33,703 nucleotides of DNA from NCBI GenBank assembly GCA_900763995.1, contig CAAFMK010000059.1:1-33703 (forward strand). The letters are read 5' to 3'. The stretch's first letter is position 1. Each line of letters starts with the position of its first letter. This stretch comes from an uncultured Oscillospiraceae bacterium. Its GTDB lineage: Bacteria; Bacillota; Clostridia; Oscillospirales; Oscillospiraceae. The position numbers and the translations under genes were made by a program. Below are positions 16,763 to 26,723 of this stretch, one piece after another. The notes below the pieces were generated by a model that worked only from the letters and a program-made list of their open reading frames with translations, was not told the origin of the DNA and did not search any database.

Positions 16763-17857
16763 GTGAGTACATTCAAAGGATTCCTACAACGAAAAAACAT
16801 TATTATTTCCCCATCCCGCTACGGGATCGACGCACTGGGTGCTATGGCCCAGGGTCTATTTTGCTCCCTGCTCATCGGTACCATTATCAAAACTCTGGGC
16901 CAGCAGCTGTCCATCCCCTTTCTTGTAGATGTGGGGGTCTACGCCGCAGCCATGAGCGGGGCCGCTATGGCCATCGCCATCGGCTACGCCCTACAGGCTC
17001 CCCCTCTGGTGCTGTTCTCACTGGCCACAGTGGGCTACGCCGCCAATGCCCTAGGCAGTACCAGCCTGATCGAGGGGCAGTCCGGTGCCGGTGGGCCGCT
17101 GGCTGTGCTGTTTATTGCCATCATCGCCGCCGAGTGCGGCAAGGCCGTGTCCAAGGAGACAAAAATTGATATTCTGGTCACCCCAGCAGTGACCATACTG
17201 GTGGGTGTGGCCCTGTCCGCCTGGTGGGCCCCTGCCATTGGAACTGCCGCCTCCTCTGTGGGTGAGGTCATCAAGTGGGCCACCGTCCTCCAGCCCTTCT
17301 GGATGGGGATCCTGGTATCTGTCATCATCGGCATGGCCCTGACCCTGCCCATCTCCTCTGCGGCCATCTGCGCCGCTTTGACCCTCACCGGTCTGGCTGG
17401 AGGGGCCGCAGTGGCGGGCTGCTGTGCCCAGATGGTGGGCTTTGCGGTCATGTCCTTCCGGGAGAACCGCTGGGGCGGGCTCATCAGTCAGGGCCTGGGC
17501 ACCTCCATGCTCCAGATGCCCAATATCGTGAAAAATCCCCGGATCTGGATCCCTCCCACCCTTGCCTCTGCCATTACTGGCCCCATTGCCACCTGTATCT
17601 TCCATCTGGAGATGAACGATCCCTCTGGCGGTGTGGCCTCCGGTATGGGCACCTGCGGCCTGGTGGGCCAGATCGGCGTCTGGTCTGGCTGGATCAACGA
17701 TGTGTCCTCTGGTGCCAAGGCGGCCATCACCTCCTTTGACTGGCTGGGCATGGGCCTGATCTGCTTTGTGCTGCCCGCTGTGCTGTCCTGGGTGATCTGT
17801 GAGCTGTGCCGCCGGCTGGGCTGGATCAAGGATGGGGATCTCACCCTCCCCAATTAA
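16763..17857 (+). CDS. PTS-type sugar transporter subunit IIC, orphan membrane protein
   Basis: This 364-residue, highly hydrophobic protein has about nine membrane helices. Its N-terminus RYGIDALGAMAQGLFCSLL and the segments GGLISQGLGTSMLQMPN and NDPSGGVASGMGTCGLVGQ match what I know of the PTS_EIIC_2 family. PTS IIC proteins move and phosphorylate sugars together with IIA and IIB partners. None are encoded here, so the substrate and even PTS coupling are uncertain. The start is a GTG at 16763 with only a weak GGTGG ribosome binding site. It is transcribed alone from a consensus promoter overlain by palindromes. Confidence 0.75.
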   Translation: MSTFKGFLQRKNIIISPSRYGIDALGAMAQGLFCSLLIGTIIKTLGQQLSIPFLVDVGVYAAAMSGAAMAIAIGYALQAPPLVLFSLATVGYAANALGSTSLIEGQSGAGGPLAVLFIAIIAAECGKAVSKETKIDILVTPAVTILVGVALSAWWAPAIGTAASSVGEVIKWATVLQPFWMGILVSVIIGMALTLPISSAAICAALTLTGLAGGAAVAGCCAQMVGFAVMSFRENRWGGLISQGLGTSMLQMPNIVKNPRIWIPPTLASAITGPIATCIFHLEMNDPSGGVASGMGTCGLVGQIGVWSGWINDVSSGAKAAITSFDWLGMGLICFVLPAVLSWVICELCRRLGWIKDGDLTLPN

Positions 17858-17931
17858 ACCTGATCGTGGGAAAGAACTGGGGGATCCCCCCATCTGACTC
17901 TAATTTTTATGGAATTTTATTTGGATTTTCC

Positions 17932-17959
17932 TTGACATTTTCTCTATTTTCGATATAAT
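17932..17959 (+). promoter_or_regulatory. Promoter of the rpsF-ssb-rpsR operon
   Basis: TTGACA (17932-17937) and TATAAT (17954-17959) are perfect boxes, 16 bases apart. Transcription should start near 17966. Confidence 0.8.
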
Positions 17960-17967
17960 AATTAAGC

Positions 17968-18032
17968 CTGTTTCTATTTTTAAACAGTGCGATCCTTGCC
18001 CCTGGTATGGATACAGGGGCCATATGTCCATA
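17968..18032 (+). promoter_or_regulatory. Structured leader of the rpsF operon
   Basis: CTGTTT/AAACAG (17968-17973 and 17982-17987) forms a first hairpin. GCCCCTG (17998-18004) pairs with CAGGGGC (18014-18020), and TATGGA (18006-18011) can instead pair with TCCATA (18027-18032) beside the AAGGAGG ribosome binding site. An S6:S18 autoregulatory leader is expected at this place, but the CCG bulge that I associate with that motif is not evident. Confidence 0.4.
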
Positions 18033-18048
18033 AGGAGGTGCAAAAAAC

Positions 18049-18345
18049 ATGGCAAAAATCAATGCAACCTATGAGGCTGTCTACATCCTCAAGCCCGACC
18101 TGAACGAGGAGCAGATCGCCGCTCTGGTGGCCAAGTTCAAGACTGTGGTCGAGGCAAATGGCACTGTCAGCGAGGTTGACGAGTGGGGCAAGCGCCGTCT
18201 GGCCTATCCCATCAACGACCTGATGGAGGGCTACTATGTGCTGATGACCTTCACCGCCGCTGCTGCCATCCCCGCTGAGCTGGATCGTATTTTCCGGATC
18301 ACTGACGGTGTGATGCGTTCCATGATCATCTGTAAGGACCAGTAA
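18049..18345 (+). CDS. rpsF: Small-subunit ribosomal protein S6
   Basis: The protein has 98 residues, close to the usual S6 length. The N-terminal YEAVYILKPDLNEEQ and the segment WGKRRLAYPINDLMEGYYVL are characteristic of S6, which pairs with S18 on the platform of the 30S subunit. AAGGAGG lies 10 bases upstream of the ATG. It is the first gene of the conserved rpsF-ssb-rpsR operon, 14 bases before ssb. Confidence 0.97.
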   Translation: MAKINATYEAVYILKPDLNEEQIAALVAKFKTVVEANGTVSEVDEWGKRRLAYPINDLMEGYYVLMTFTAAAAIPAELDRIFRITDGVMRSMIICKDQ

Positions 18346-18359
18346 GGGGGACTTGTCAT

Positions 18360-18860
18360 ATGCTCAACAAGATCTTCATTATGGGTCGTCTGACCCGTGA
18401 TCCTGAGCTTCGGCGTACCCAGACTGGCACTCCGGTGGCCTCTTTCTCCCTGGCTGTTGACCGGGATTTTAAGGACAAGTCCACCGGTGAGCGCACCACA
18501 GATTTTATTGATGTAGTGGCCTGGCGCCAGACTGCCGAGTTTGTCAGCCGCTACTTCACCAAGGGCCGTTTGGCTGTTGTGGAGGGTCGGCTGCAGATTC
18601 GTGATTGGACTGACAAGGACGGCGGCAAACGCCGCACTGCGGAGGTCATTGCGGAGAACATCTACTTCGGCGACTCAAAACGGGATGGAGATGGTGGTGG
18701 CTATACCACTGGGTACAACCAGGGCGGCTACCCCTCTGGCGGCGGCTATGCCCCTAGCGGGTACTCCGCACCCTCTGTCCCCTCCGGCTACGGTGCCCCC
18801 CCTGCGGATGGCGACCAATTTGCCGAACTTTCTGATGACGACGGCGAACTGCCGTTTTGA
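18360..18860 (+). CDS. ssb: Single-stranded DNA-binding protein
   Basis: The protein has 166 residues. An N-terminal OB fold (about 1-108) starts [18 protein letters not shown] and contains [22 protein letters not shown] Gly/Tyr/Ser-rich disordered linker follows at about 115-150. The acidic tail DDDGELPF recruits replication and repair partners. It coats single-stranded DNA during replication and recombination. AAGGGGGA precedes the ATG. Its place between rpsF and rpsR is the standard arrangement in Bacillota. Confidence 0.97.
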   Translation: MLNKIFIMGRLTRDPELRRTQTGTPVASFSLAVDRDFKDKSTGERTTDFIDVVAWRQTAEFVSRYFTKGRLAVVEGRLQIRDWTDKDGGKRRTAEVIAENIYFGDSKRDGDGGGYTTGYNQGGYPSGGGYAPSGYSAPSVPSGYGAPPADGDQFAELSDDDGELPF

Positions 18861-18898
18861 CTTTGACCGTATCTGGTCTTAAGAAGGAGGTTAAATCC

Positions 18899-19144
18899 AT
18901 GGCTATGGAACGCGATAACAGAGCTCCCCGCGGCCGCAAGCGCCGCAAGGTCTGTGCCTTCTGTGCAGACAAGGTGGAGTGCATTGATTATAAGGACGCT
19001 GCCAAGCTGCGTCGCTTCACTTCTGAGCGGGCTAAGATCCTGCCCCGCCGCACCACTGGCACCTGTGCCATGCATCAGCGCCAGCTGACTGAGGCCATCA
19101 AGCGCGCTCGTCAGATCGCCCTGCTGCCCTATGTCACTGACTAA
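18899..19144 (+). CDS. rpsR: Small-subunit ribosomal protein S18
   Basis: The protein has 81 residues. The basic N-terminus, [23 protein letters not shown] and [19 protein letters not shown] are typical of S18. Cysteines 19, 22, 28 and 56 suggest a zinc-binding (C+) form. I chose the ATG at 18899 because AAGAAGGAGG lies just upstream; an upstream frame from 18857 overlaps ssb and adds only an unrelated extension. It is the last gene of the operon, before a strong terminator. Confidence 0.96.
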   Translation: MAMERDNRAPRGRKRRKVCAFCADKVECIDYKDAAKLRRFTSERAKILPRRTTGTCAMHQRQLTEAIKRARQIALLPYVTD

Positions 19145-19155
19145 TTGGTTTTTCT

Positions 19156-19193
19156 ATCGTCTGTCCTTTTCATAAGGGCAGACGATTTTTTTA
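19156..19193 (+). terminator. Terminator of the rpsF-ssb-rpsR operon
   Basis: ATCGTCTGTCCTT (19156-19168) pairs with AAGGGCAGACGAT (19174-19186) over 13 positions, one a T-G wobble, followed by a run of seven T. Confidence 0.92.
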
Positions 19194-19245
19194 TCCCCTT
19201 CAGGCCCTTGGGCCATCAACCAGCAGCAGGTATTTTTCTGCAAAA

Positions 19246-19289
19246 AAACTACCCCACTCCCTTCACTGTGGAAGAGAGCGGGGTAGTTT
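19246..19289 (-). terminator. Terminator of the Na/Pi cotransporter gene
   Basis: AAACTACCCC (19246-19255) pairs with GGGGTAGTTT (19280-19289). On the minus strand the stem runs into TTTTTTT. Confidence 0.85.
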
Positions 19290-19291
19290 GC

Positions 19292-20980
19292 TTACAGACT
19301 TGTTTTTGACTTATTGAGCTCTTGTGCGATATTCAAAACATGGTCACCAATACGCTCAAAGTCGGTGAGCAGCTCAGAGTAAAGGATACACGCCTCGTCA
19401 GAGCAGGTGCCGTCTCGCATACGCACCAGCTGGGCCATGCGGTACTCCTCGGTCATGTCGTCAATTTTCTGCTCGATCTGAACCACATCGGCCAGCCACT
19501 CAGAACCGCCAGCCTTGGTATCCAGAAGTGTTTTGACTGCCTCAATAGAGATATCCCGCATCTTCTTCACCTCATCCTGTGCATCCGGTGAGAGATTGAT
19601 TTTTTTGGCCACCAGCATTCTGGTATAGCCAGCCAGATTGTCAGCATGGTCACCAATACGCTCAATGTTGCCGGAGATGGTGAAGAAATTGCTGACCACC
19701 TTGGAGTCCTGCTCGTTGGTCTCGATGGAGATCAGGCGGGAGACATACCTGGAAATCTCCCGGTTCAAGAAGTCGATATAGTCCTCCCGCTGCTTCACAT
19801 CCTCCAGACGCTCCAGATCGTGGCCCAGAACGGCCTCAAATCCGGCCTCCACATTCACACAGGCCATGTTGAGCATCCGGTGCAGCTCGTTGCGCAGCTG
19901 GTCAACCACAATGGCGGACACACCCAGGCCGCCCTCCTTACCACTGGCAGAAACAGGGGTCAGGTACTCCAGGTGCATGATGTCCTCCTCACGCTCCCGT
20001 ACCTGCTCAGGCAGGATACAGACTGCCAGCTTGGCCAGATAGTTTCCAAGGGGCAGCAGCAGCAGGGTGGTCAAAATGTTAAAGCTGGTGTGTACCAGTG
20101 CGATCTGTCCAGCGGCTGTACCGGGCAGGATACCAGACAAAGCCTGATTGATGGGGCCGGGCAGAACCATGGTTCCATCAATGATCATAGCAATGGGGAA
20201 GATCAAAAACAGGGCGGTAAAAATCAGCGTACCAATAACATTGAACATCAGGTGGATAATGGTGGCCCGCTTGGCGTTTCGGTTGGTGCCGATGGAGGCA
20301 AGAACTGCGGTGATACAGGTACCAATATTCTGTCCGAAGAGGACAAATACTGCACTGGGCAGTCCAATGATCCCACTGTTGCCCAGGGCCTGCAAAATAC
20401 CCACTGAGGCGGAGGAGGACTGGATGACCGCAGTGAACAGAGCACCGGCCAAAATGCCCAGAACGGGGTTGGAGAAGGTGGACATCAGCTGAATAAAGGG
20501 CTCAGAATCACGCAGGGGAACCATTGCGTCACTCATCATACCCATACCCAGAAACAGCACGCCCATACCGGCCATGATCTGACCAATATGCTGTACCTTG
20601 GGAGATTTGATAAAGACCATCAGCGCCACGCCTACAAAGGCAAAGAAGGGTGCCAGGGTCCCCACATCCAGGGCAATCAGAAGGCCGGTGACCGTGGTGC
20701 CCACATTGGCACCCATAATAATCCAAACTGCTTGATTTAAGGTCATCATCCCGGCGTTTACAAAGCCCACCACCATGACAGTGGTGGCGGAGGAGGACTG
20801 GATCACAGCGGTAATGGCCGCACCCACCAGCACACCCAAAAAGCGGTTGGCTGTCAGCTTTTCCAGAATGCTTTTCATCCGGTTACCGGCGGCGGCCTCC
20901 AGGCCAGAGCTCATCATCTGCATTCCATGCAGGAATAGGGCAAGTCCGCCTAACAGCGCCAGAATATGCGAAATTTCCAT
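19292..20980 (-). CDS. Na/phosphate cotransporter family protein with PhoU domain
   Basis: The protein has 562 residues. The N-terminal membrane half (about 1-320) has two inverted Na/Pi-cotransporter repeats, each with the signature QSSSA: AVIQSSSATTVMV near residue 60 and AVIQSSSASVGIL near 190. A C-terminal PhoU-like helical domain (about 345-555) contains two motifs of the ERIGDHADN/ERIGDHVLN type, which bind metal clusters in PhoU. It probably imports phosphate with sodium, with PhoU limiting uptake. It is encoded downstream of the ABC-F gene on the same strand after a 172-base gap, and ends at its own terminator. Confidence 0.92.
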   Translation of the reverse strand: MEISHILALLGGLALFLHGMQMMSSGLEAAAGNRMKSILEKLTANRFLGVLVGAAITAVIQSSSATTVMVVGFVNAGMMTLNQAVWIIMGANVGTTVTGLLIALDVGTLAPFFAFVGVALMVFIKSPKVQHIGQIMAGMGVLFLGMGMMSDAMVPLRDSEPFIQLMSTFSNPVLGILAGALFTAVIQSSSASVGILQALGNSGIIGLPSAVFVLFGQNIGTCITAVLASIGTNRNAKRATIIHLMFNVIGTLIFTALFLIFPIAMIIDGTMVLPGPINQALSGILPGTAAGQIALVHTSFNILTTLLLLPLGNYLAKLAVCILPEQVREREEDIMHLEYLTPVSASGKEGGLGVSAIVVDQLRNELHRMLNMACVNVEAGFEAVLGHDLERLEDVKQREDYIDFLNREISRYVSRLISIETNEQDSKVVSNFFTISGNIERIGDHADNLAGYTRMLVAKKINLSPDAQDEVKKMRDISIEAVKTLLDTKAGGSEWLADVVQIEQKIDDMTEEYRMAQLVRMRDGTCSDEACILYSELLTDFERIGDHVLNIAQELNKSKTSL

Positions 20981-21152
20981 ACCTTACGATTCCCCTCTGC
21001 GGTCTGACCCGCACTGTCTATATTGTTCTTCCTACGGATGGGTCAGGGCAGGACACCATGTCTTTTGGTTCCATCCAAAAGATGGCCGCCCCATCAGGAC
21101 AAAATTTCTCTCAAAAATCGCTCTTATCAAACCGCGCTGTGCCGCCCTGATC
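20981..21152 (-). other. Gap between the ABC-F and Na/Pi genes
   Basis: No gene is supported here. The minus-strand RNA can form a CTTTTGG/CCAAAAG hairpin (plus-strand bases about 21062-21081) and a longer-range ATCAGG/CCTGAT pairing. A promoter for the Na/Pi gene is expected, but I find no clear -35/-10 pair. Confidence 0.4.
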
Positions 21153-22748
21153 TTACTGTTCCTTCTGGCTGTCCAGATAGTCGTCATAGGTGGTCTTGCG
21201 GTCTACCAGCTTTCCATCGGCTGTAAAATCAAATACTCGATTACACACAGTCTGGATCAGCTGGTGGTCATGAGAGGCCAGCAGCACATTGCACTTGACC
21301 GCCTCCAGACCCTTGTTGAGGGCTGCGATAGACTCCAGATCCAGGTGGTTGGTGGGCTGATCCAGCATGAGCACATTGGCCCCGGACAGCATCATTCTGG
21401 AGAGCATACACCGCACCTTCTCACCGCCGGAGAGCACCTTGACCGGCTTATATACCTCATCCCCGGAAAAGAGCATACGGCCCAGGAAGCCCCGCAGATA
21501 CTGCTCCTGAGGGTCGGGGGAGAACTGGCGCAGCCACTGCACCAGATTGTCGTCATTCTCCTGGAAATAGGGGGTGTTGTCCTTGGGGAAGTAGGAGAAG
21601 GTGGCAGTCTGTCCCCACTTGACGGTGCCCTCGTCGGGCTCCATCTCACCAGACAGGATCTTGAACAGGGCGGTATGGGCATTCTCATTATCACCCACAA
21701 AGGCGATCTTATCCCCATGGTTTACAATAAAGGACACCTTGTCCAGCACCTTCACCCCGTCGATGGTCTTGGAGACATCGGTGACAAAGAGAATATCCTT
21801 GCCCACCTCCCGGTCGGGGGTGAAGCCCACCCAGGGGTAGCGGCGGGAGGATGCGGGCATCTCCTCCACTGTCAGCTTGTCCAGCAGCTTGCGGCGGGCT
21901 GTGGCCTGCTTGGACTTGGACTTGTTGGCGGAGAAGCGGGAGATGAAGTCCTGGAGCTCCTTGATCTTCTCCTCATTGCGCTTGTTCTGGTTCTTGACCA
22001 GCTGCTGCACCAGCTGAGAGGACTCATACCAGAAGTCGTAGTTGCCCACATACATCTTGATCTTTCCATAGTCGATGTCCACAATGTGGGTACACACAGT
22101 ATTCAGGAAGTGACGGTCATGGGAGACCACGATGACGGTGCCCTCAAAGTCCAGCAGGAAATCCTCCAGCCAGTTGACCGCATCAATGTCCAGGTTGTTG
22201 GTGGGCTCGTCCATCATCAGTAGATCAGGATTGCCAAACAGGGCCTGGGCCAGCAGCACCTTCACCTTCAGGCGGGCGTCCAGCGTGGCCATGTCGTTAT
22301 AGTGCAGCTCTGTGCCAATGCCCAGACCCTGCAAAATACGGCTGGCGTCGGACTCGGCCTCCCAGCCGCCCAGCTCGGCGTACTCCTCCTCCAGCTGACA
22401 GGCCAGCATACCGTCCTCATCGGTCATCTCCTCCTTGGCGTAGAGGGCCTCTTTCTCCTTGCCAATGTCGTACAGGCGCTGATTGCCCATGATGACCGTG
22501 TCCATGACCTGGTAGCTGTCATAGGCATTCTGATCCTGCTTAAGCACCGACATACGGATCTTCGGGAGAATGGACACCTCTCCGGAGGTGGGCTCCAGCA
22601 CACCGGACAGAATCTTCAAAAATGTGGATTTGCCAGCGCCGTTGGCACCAATAATGCCGTAGCAGTTCCCCCGGAGAAACTGCAGATCCACATGGGAAAA
22701 CAGCGGAGTGCCGCTGTAATTCAAGCTCAGGTCAGTGACAGTGATCAT
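21153..22748 (-). CDS. ABC-F family ATPase (YkpA/YbiT-like)
   Basis: The protein has 531 residues: two ATP-binding cassettes joined by a charged linker (about 240-310), with no membrane segments, as in the ABC-F translation factors. Cassette 1 has Walker A GANGAGKST and Walker B LLMMDEPTNNLD, but its signature LSGG is replaced by LDAR. Cassette 2 has the intact LSGGEKVR, a degenerate P-loop (GDNENAHTA, lacking GKT) and Gln in place of the catalytic Glu (LDQPTNHLD). This pattern is what I know from the YkpA/YbiT branch. Such proteins act on the ribosome or in stress response; an antibiotic-resistance role is not indicated. AAAGGAG lies 14 bases before the ATG. Confidence 0.9.
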   Translation of the reverse strand: MITVTDLSLNYSGTPLFSHVDLQFLRGNCYGIIGANGAGKSTFLKILSGVLEPTSGEVSILPKIRMSVLKQDQNAYDSYQVMDTVIMGNQRLYDIGKEKEALYAKEEMTDEDGMLACQLEEEYAELGGWEAESDASRILQGLGIGTELHYNDMATLDARLKVKVLLAQALFGNPDLLMMDEPTNNLDIDAVNWLEDFLLDFEGTVIVVSHDRHFLNTVCTHIVDIDYGKIKMYVGNYDFWYESSQLVQQLVKNQNKRNEEKIKELQDFISRFSANKSKSKQATARRKLLDKLTVEEMPASSRRYPWVGFTPDREVGKDILFVTDVSKTIDGVKVLDKVSFIVNHGDKIAFVGDNENAHTALFKILSGEMEPDEGTVKWGQTATFSYFPKDNTPYFQENDDNLVQWLRQFSPDPQEQYLRGFLGRMLFSGDEVYKPVKVLSGGEKVRCMLSRMMLSGANVLMLDQPTNHLDLESIAALNKGLEAVKCNVLLASHDHQLIQTVCNRVFDFTADGKLVDRKTTYDDYLDSQKEQ

Positions 22749-22855
22749 AGTTTGTTCACTTACTCCTTTTTCTGGTCAAAATAATTCGTATATCATACTA
22801 CCATAGCTATGGGGAAAAAGATAGCCTTTTCTTCCAGCAAAAGCGACAAAAAAGC

Positions 22856-22894
22856 GGGCAGCGGGTTCGGAGTTTATCCCCAGACCCGCTGCCC
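22856..22894 (-). terminator. Terminator of the maltodextrin operon after glgP
   Basis: GGGCAGCGGGT (22856-22866) pairs perfectly over 11 bp with ACCCGCTGCCC (22884-22894). On the minus strand it is followed by GCTTTTTTG. Confidence 0.92.
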
Positions 22895-22910
22895 ACACAT
22901 ACTGCACATG

Positions 22911-25175
22911 TTATTTTAGGTGCCAAATATCTTGATTATACTCCTCAATGGTGCGGTCAGAGGAGAAGTAACCGGACTTTGCAATATTTACCAGCATTTT
23001 TTTTGCCCACGCCTTCTGGTCTCCATAGTCGTGGATGATCTGATCCTTGACCTGAATATACTCCTCCACATCCAGCAGCGCCATAAACCAGTCCTTGGAC
23101 TTCATATCCTTCCACAGGGTGGACAGGCTGACCGGGTCACCCAGGGACAGCATCTCCGGTGAGACCAAAAAGTCCACCAGCGGCTCCACCACAGGGTGGT
23201 GGTAGCGCTCCCGAGGACGGTAGCTCTGGTTTTCATACATCTCAATGACCTGGTCGCTGGAGGCCCCAAAGGTGTAGATGTTCTCCTTCCCCACCAGCTG
23301 GGCAATCTCCACATTGGCCCCGTCCATGGTGCCCAGTGTAATGGCACCGTTGGCCATAAACTTCATGTTTCCGGTGCCGCTTGCCTCCTTGGAGGCCAGG
23401 GAGATCTGCTCAGAGATGTCACAGGCGGGGATCAGCCGCTCGGCCCAGGTAACATTGTAATTTTCCACCATGGCCACCTGCAGCCAGGGGCGCACCTGGG
23501 GGTCATTTTCAATGAGCTGCTGCAAACACAAAATCAGGTGGATGATGTGCTTGGCCATCACATAGGCGGGGGCCGCCTTGGCCCCGAAGATCACGGTGAC
23601 AGGGTGCTCAGGCAGCTTGCCGCTTTTGATCTCCATATATTTACGGATGATATAAAGGGCGTTCATCTGCTGGCGCTTGTACTCATGGAGGCGCTTGATT
23701 TGAATGTCAAAGATCGACATGGGGTCAAGCTCGATCCCCTGTTTGGCCAGCATGGTGCTGCACAGCTTGTTTTTATTCTCCTGCTTCACGGCCCGCAGCT
23801 GCTCCAGCACATCCTCATCGTCCTGGAAGGCCAGCAGTCCCTCCAGCTTTTTGGCGTCCTGCCGCCAGTCCGGCCCAATGCACCGGTCAATAAGGGCGGA
23901 CAGCTTGGGGTTACAGCACTCCAGCCAGCGGCGGAAGGTGACGCCGTTGGTCTTATTGTTGAACTTCTGGGGGTAGAGGTCATAGAAGGGCTTCAATTCT
24001 GTGTTCTTCAAAATATCGGTGTGGAGGGCGGCCACCCCGTTGACAGAAAAGCCATAGTGGATGTCCATGTGGGCCATATGGACACGCTGTTCCTCATCCA
24101 CAATGGCCACACGGGGGTCAGGGTACTGCCCCTTCACCCGGCGATCCAGCTCCTCAATCACTGGCGCCAGCTGGGGTGCCACCTGCTCAATAAAGGACAT
24201 GGGCCACTTCTCCAGGGCCTCAGCCAAAATGGTGTGGTTGGTATAGGCACAGGTTTGGCTGACCTGATCGATGGCATCATCCATAGACATACCACCCTCC
24301 ACCAGCAGTCGGATGAGCTCAGGGATCACCATGGAGGGGTGGGTGTCATTGATCTGGATCACCGCATGGTTAGACAGTGTATCAAGGCCATAACCCCTGT
24401 CCTCCAGCTCTTTCAAAATCAGCTGGGCACCGGCGGACACCATAAAATACTGCTGGTAGACCCGGAGCAGCCGTCCGGCCTCATCGCTGTCATCTGGGTA
24501 GAGGAAGGAGGTCAGGTTGTGAGTGATGTCCCCCTTATCAAACTGGATACCCACCCAGGGCTCATGGGCAGGCTTTTCCACATCGAAGAGGTGCAGCCGA
24601 TTGGCACAGCCATTTCTGGCCCCTGGCACTGCAATGTCGTACATGACGGCCTTTACATCACACCCTCCAAAGTGCACCGTAAATTCCTGCTGGGTGGGGA
24701 TGAGCCAGCTGTCTTGCTCGATCCAGCCATCGGGATGCTCTGTCTGGTGGTTCTGTTGGAGCTTCTGCTTAAACAGGCCGTAGTGGTAGTTGAGACCCAC
24801 ACCGTCTCCGGGCAGCTCCAGGGCCGCAATGGAATCTAAAAAGCAGGCCGCCAGCCGCCCCAGGCCGCCATTGCCCAGAGAGGGCTCTGGCTCCATGGAC
24901 TCGATCCTGCTCAAATCCCGGCCCATGCCAGTCAGGATCTGGGCAACCTGATCGTAAATACCCAGTGCCAGCAGGTTGTTGGACAGCAGCTTTCCCACCA
25001 GAAACTCCGCCGAGAAGTAGTACAGCTTCTTCTCCCCCTTTGGGGCGGGGCGGGACTGTGCCATCTGGCTGCACATCAGCAGCAGGGCCTCATACAGCTG
25101 GCGGTCGTCGCACTGGTCTGGCCCACAGCCAAACCTCTCCTGGGTCAATTCAAAAAGCTGTTCCTTGATCTGCAT
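22911..25175 (-). CDS. glgP: Glycogen/maltodextrin phosphorylase
   Basis: The protein has 754 residues, slightly shorter than the 800-840 of the best-known family members. It is a GT35 phosphorylase that releases glucose-1-phosphate from alpha-1,4-glucans using inorganic phosphate and pyridoxal phosphate. The cofactor-binding motif [15 protein letters not shown] places the lysine at residue 605. Other family blocks are [26 protein letters not shown] and [14 protein letters not shown]. The start codon follows the malQ stop after one base, so the two are translationally coupled. This is the last gene of the operon. Confidence 0.95.
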   Translation of the reverse strand: MQIKEQLFELTQERFGCGPDQCDDRQLYEALLLMCSQMAQSRPAPKGEKKLYYFSAEFLVGKLLSNNLLALGIYDQVAQILTGMGRDLSRIESMEPEPSLGNGGLGRLAACFLDSIAALELPGDGVGLNYHYGLFKQKLQQNHQTEHPDGWIEQDSWLIPTQQEFTVHFGGCDVKAVMYDIAVPGARNGCANRLHLFDVEKPAHEPWVGIQFDKGDITHNLTSFLYPDDSDEAGRLLRVYQQYFMVSAGAQLILKELEDRGYGLDTLSNHAVIQINDTHPSMVIPELIRLLVEGGMSMDDAIDQVSQTCAYTNHTILAEALEKWPMSFIEQVAPQLAPVIEELDRRVKGQYPDPRVAIVDEEQRVHMAHMDIHYGFSVNGVAALHTDILKNTELKPFYDLYPQKFNNKTNGVTFRRWLECCNPKLSALIDRCIGPDWRQDAKKLEGLLAFQDDEDVLEQLRAVKQENKNKLCSTMLAKQGIELDPMSIFDIQIKRLHEYKRQQMNALYIIRKYMEIKSGKLPEHPVTVIFGAKAAPAYVMAKHIIHLILCLQQLIENDPQVRPWLQVAMVENYNVTWAERLIPACDISEQISLASKEASGTGNMKFMANGAITLGTMDGANVEIAQLVGKENIYTFGASSDQVIEMYENQSYRPRERYHHPVVEPLVDFLVSPEMLSLGDPVSLSTLWKDMKSKDWFMALLDVEEYIQVKDQIIHDYGDQKAWAKKMLVNIAKSGYFSSDRTIEEYNQDIWHLK

Positions 25176-25176
25176 A

Positions 25177-26682
25177 TTACTTCTTCCCCTTTCCTGTTGG
25201 CTTTGGCAGCCGCTGGTATACCTTCATATCCCGGAAAAGCCGCTGGGCCAGCTCCTGGGTATAGCTGCCCGGCAGTGCCCGCCACCTCCAGTTGGCGCCC
25301 AATGTAGAGGGTGTGTTCATCCGTGCGCTGCTATCCAGCCCCAAAATATCCTGCATCTGCATCACCGCCAAATTGGCACAGGAGGCCCAGGCCGCCCGCA
25401 TCATGCCCCAGTGGTACCCCTCCCGCCGGGTAAGGCGCAGGTACTCCTTGGCATAGGCCACATCCTTTTTGGGGGCGGACTTTATCCAGCCCAAAATGGT
25501 GTCGTTGTCGTGGGTTCCCGTATAGACCACACAGTGGCGGTCGTAGCAGTGGGGCAGGTAATCGCTGCCGCTGTCCCGGCTGTCAAAGGCGAACTGAAGC
25601 ACCTTCATCCCCGGGAAGCCGGACTGTCGCAGCAGCTTGTGCACAGAGTCGGTCAAAAAGCCCAGATCCTCAGCAATGATGTCCTTGCGCCCCAGCGCCT
25701 GCTTGACCACCCGGAAAAACTCGATGCCCGGGCCCTGTTTCCAGCAGCCATTTCGGGCGGTTTTATCTCCGTAGGGAATGGCGTAGTAGGCATCAAAGCC
25801 ACGGAAATGGTCAATGCGCAAACTGTCGTAGATGTTAAATTGGAAGGCGATCCGCTTGATCCACCAGGCGTAGCCCTCCTCCTTCATCCGCTCCCAGTTG
25901 AACAGGGGGTTCCCCCACAGCTGACCGTCAGCGGAAAAACCGTCTGGGGGGCAGCCCGCCACCTCAGTGGGGCGGCCCTGCTCGTCCAGCTGGAACTGCT
26001 CTGGGTTGGCCCACACATCGGCGCTGTCCCCGGAGACATAGATGGGCAGATCCCCGATGATGGAGATTTTTTTGGCGTTGGCCCGCTGCTTGAGGGCGTT
26101 CCACTGGTGGAAAAACAGGTACTGTACCCCTTTCCAGAAGGTGATCTGCTCTGAGAGCTCCGCCCGAGCCTGATCCATGGCCGATGCTTGGCGCAGACGC
26201 AGCTCCTCCGGCCACTCCAGCCAGGAGCAGCCTCCAAACTTGTCCTTCAGGGCCATAAACAAAGCGTAGTCCTCCAGCCATGTGGCCTGCTCTTTGCAGA
26301 AGGCGGCAAATGCCCCGCCCTCCTGTCTGTCAAGGCGGTCGCAGGCCAGCGCCAGCACCTTGTACCGATTTTCGTACAAGATCCCGTAGTCCACGCTGGC
26401 GGGGTCATCTCCCCAATTCAGGCTGGCGTACTCCTCCCGCTCCAGCAGCCCCTCCTGTGCCAGATCATCAAAGTCAATGAAATAGGGGTTGCCCGCAAAG
26501 GAGGAGAAGGACTGGTAGGGGGAATCCCCATAGCTGGTGGGGCCCACGGGCAGGATCTGCCAGCAGGACTGGCCAGCGGCAGCTAAAAAATCTACAAACT
26601 CTCTGGCCGCACTCCCCATGGTTCCGATCCCCCAGGGGGATGGGAGGGAAGAAATGGGCATTAAAATTCCAGCTCTTCTCAT
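25177..26682 (-). CDS. malQ: 4-alpha-glucanotransferase (amylomaltase, GH77)
   Basis: The protein has 501 residues, a usual length for MalQ. It transfers alpha-1,4-glucan segments between maltodextrins, giving chains long enough for phosphorylase plus free glucose. The N-terminal [15 protein letters not shown] and [15 protein letters not shown] are family signatures. The likely catalytic residues are the nucleophile Asp291 (in RIDHFRGF), acid/base Glu338 (in AEDLG) and Asp392 (in THDND). AAAGG lies upstream of the ATG, 41 bases after the LacI gene. Coupling to glgP supports a maltodextrin-degradation role. Confidence 0.96.
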   Translation of the reverse strand: MRRAGILMPISSLPSPWGIGTMGSAAREFVDFLAAAGQSCWQILPVGPTSYGDSPYQSFSSFAGNPYFIDFDDLAQEGLLEREEYASLNWGDDPASVDYGILYENRYKVLALACDRLDRQEGGAFAAFCKEQATWLEDYALFMALKDKFGGCSWLEWPEELRLRQASAMDQARAELSEQITFWKGVQYLFFHQWNALKQRANAKKISIIGDLPIYVSGDSADVWANPEQFQLDEQGRPTEVAGCPPDGFSADGQLWGNPLFNWERMKEEGYAWWIKRIAFQFNIYDSLRIDHFRGFDAYYAIPYGDKTARNGCWKQGPGIEFFRVVKQALGRKDIIAEDLGFLTDSVHKLLRQSGFPGMKVLQFAFDSRDSGSDYLPHCYDRHCVVYTGTHDNDTILGWIKSAPKKDVAYAKEYLRLTRREGYHWGMMRAAWASCANLAVMQMQDILGLDSSARMNTPSTLGANWRWRALPGSYTQELAQRLFRDMKVYQRLPKPTGKGKK

Positions 26683-26723
26683 ATTGGATCTACCTTTCTC
26701 AACTTTGGTTTCATGTCTCTGGT

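Noticed and set aside
17878..17892. TGGGGG-ATC-CCCCCA hairpin after the PTS IIC gene as a terminator
   Set aside because: The stem is only 6 bp with a three-base loop, and the T-rich stretch begins about ten bases away, so it is not called as a terminator.
20775..22223. Plus-strand open frame of 482 codons opposite the Na/Pi and ABC-F genes
   Set aside because: It spans two genes with clear motifs and the gap between them, and its sequence is low-complexity with no family features.
21153..22748. ABC-F protein as an antibiotic-resistance gene or a broken pseudogene
   Set aside because: The degenerate first signature, second P-loop and Gln in Walker B are, as far as I know, normal for the YkpA/YbiT branch, and the frame is intact.
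23196..24839. Plus-strand open frame of 547 codons opposite glgP
   Set aside because: It is antisense to the phosphorylase with its intact cofactor motif, and is a mirror of GC-rich third positions.
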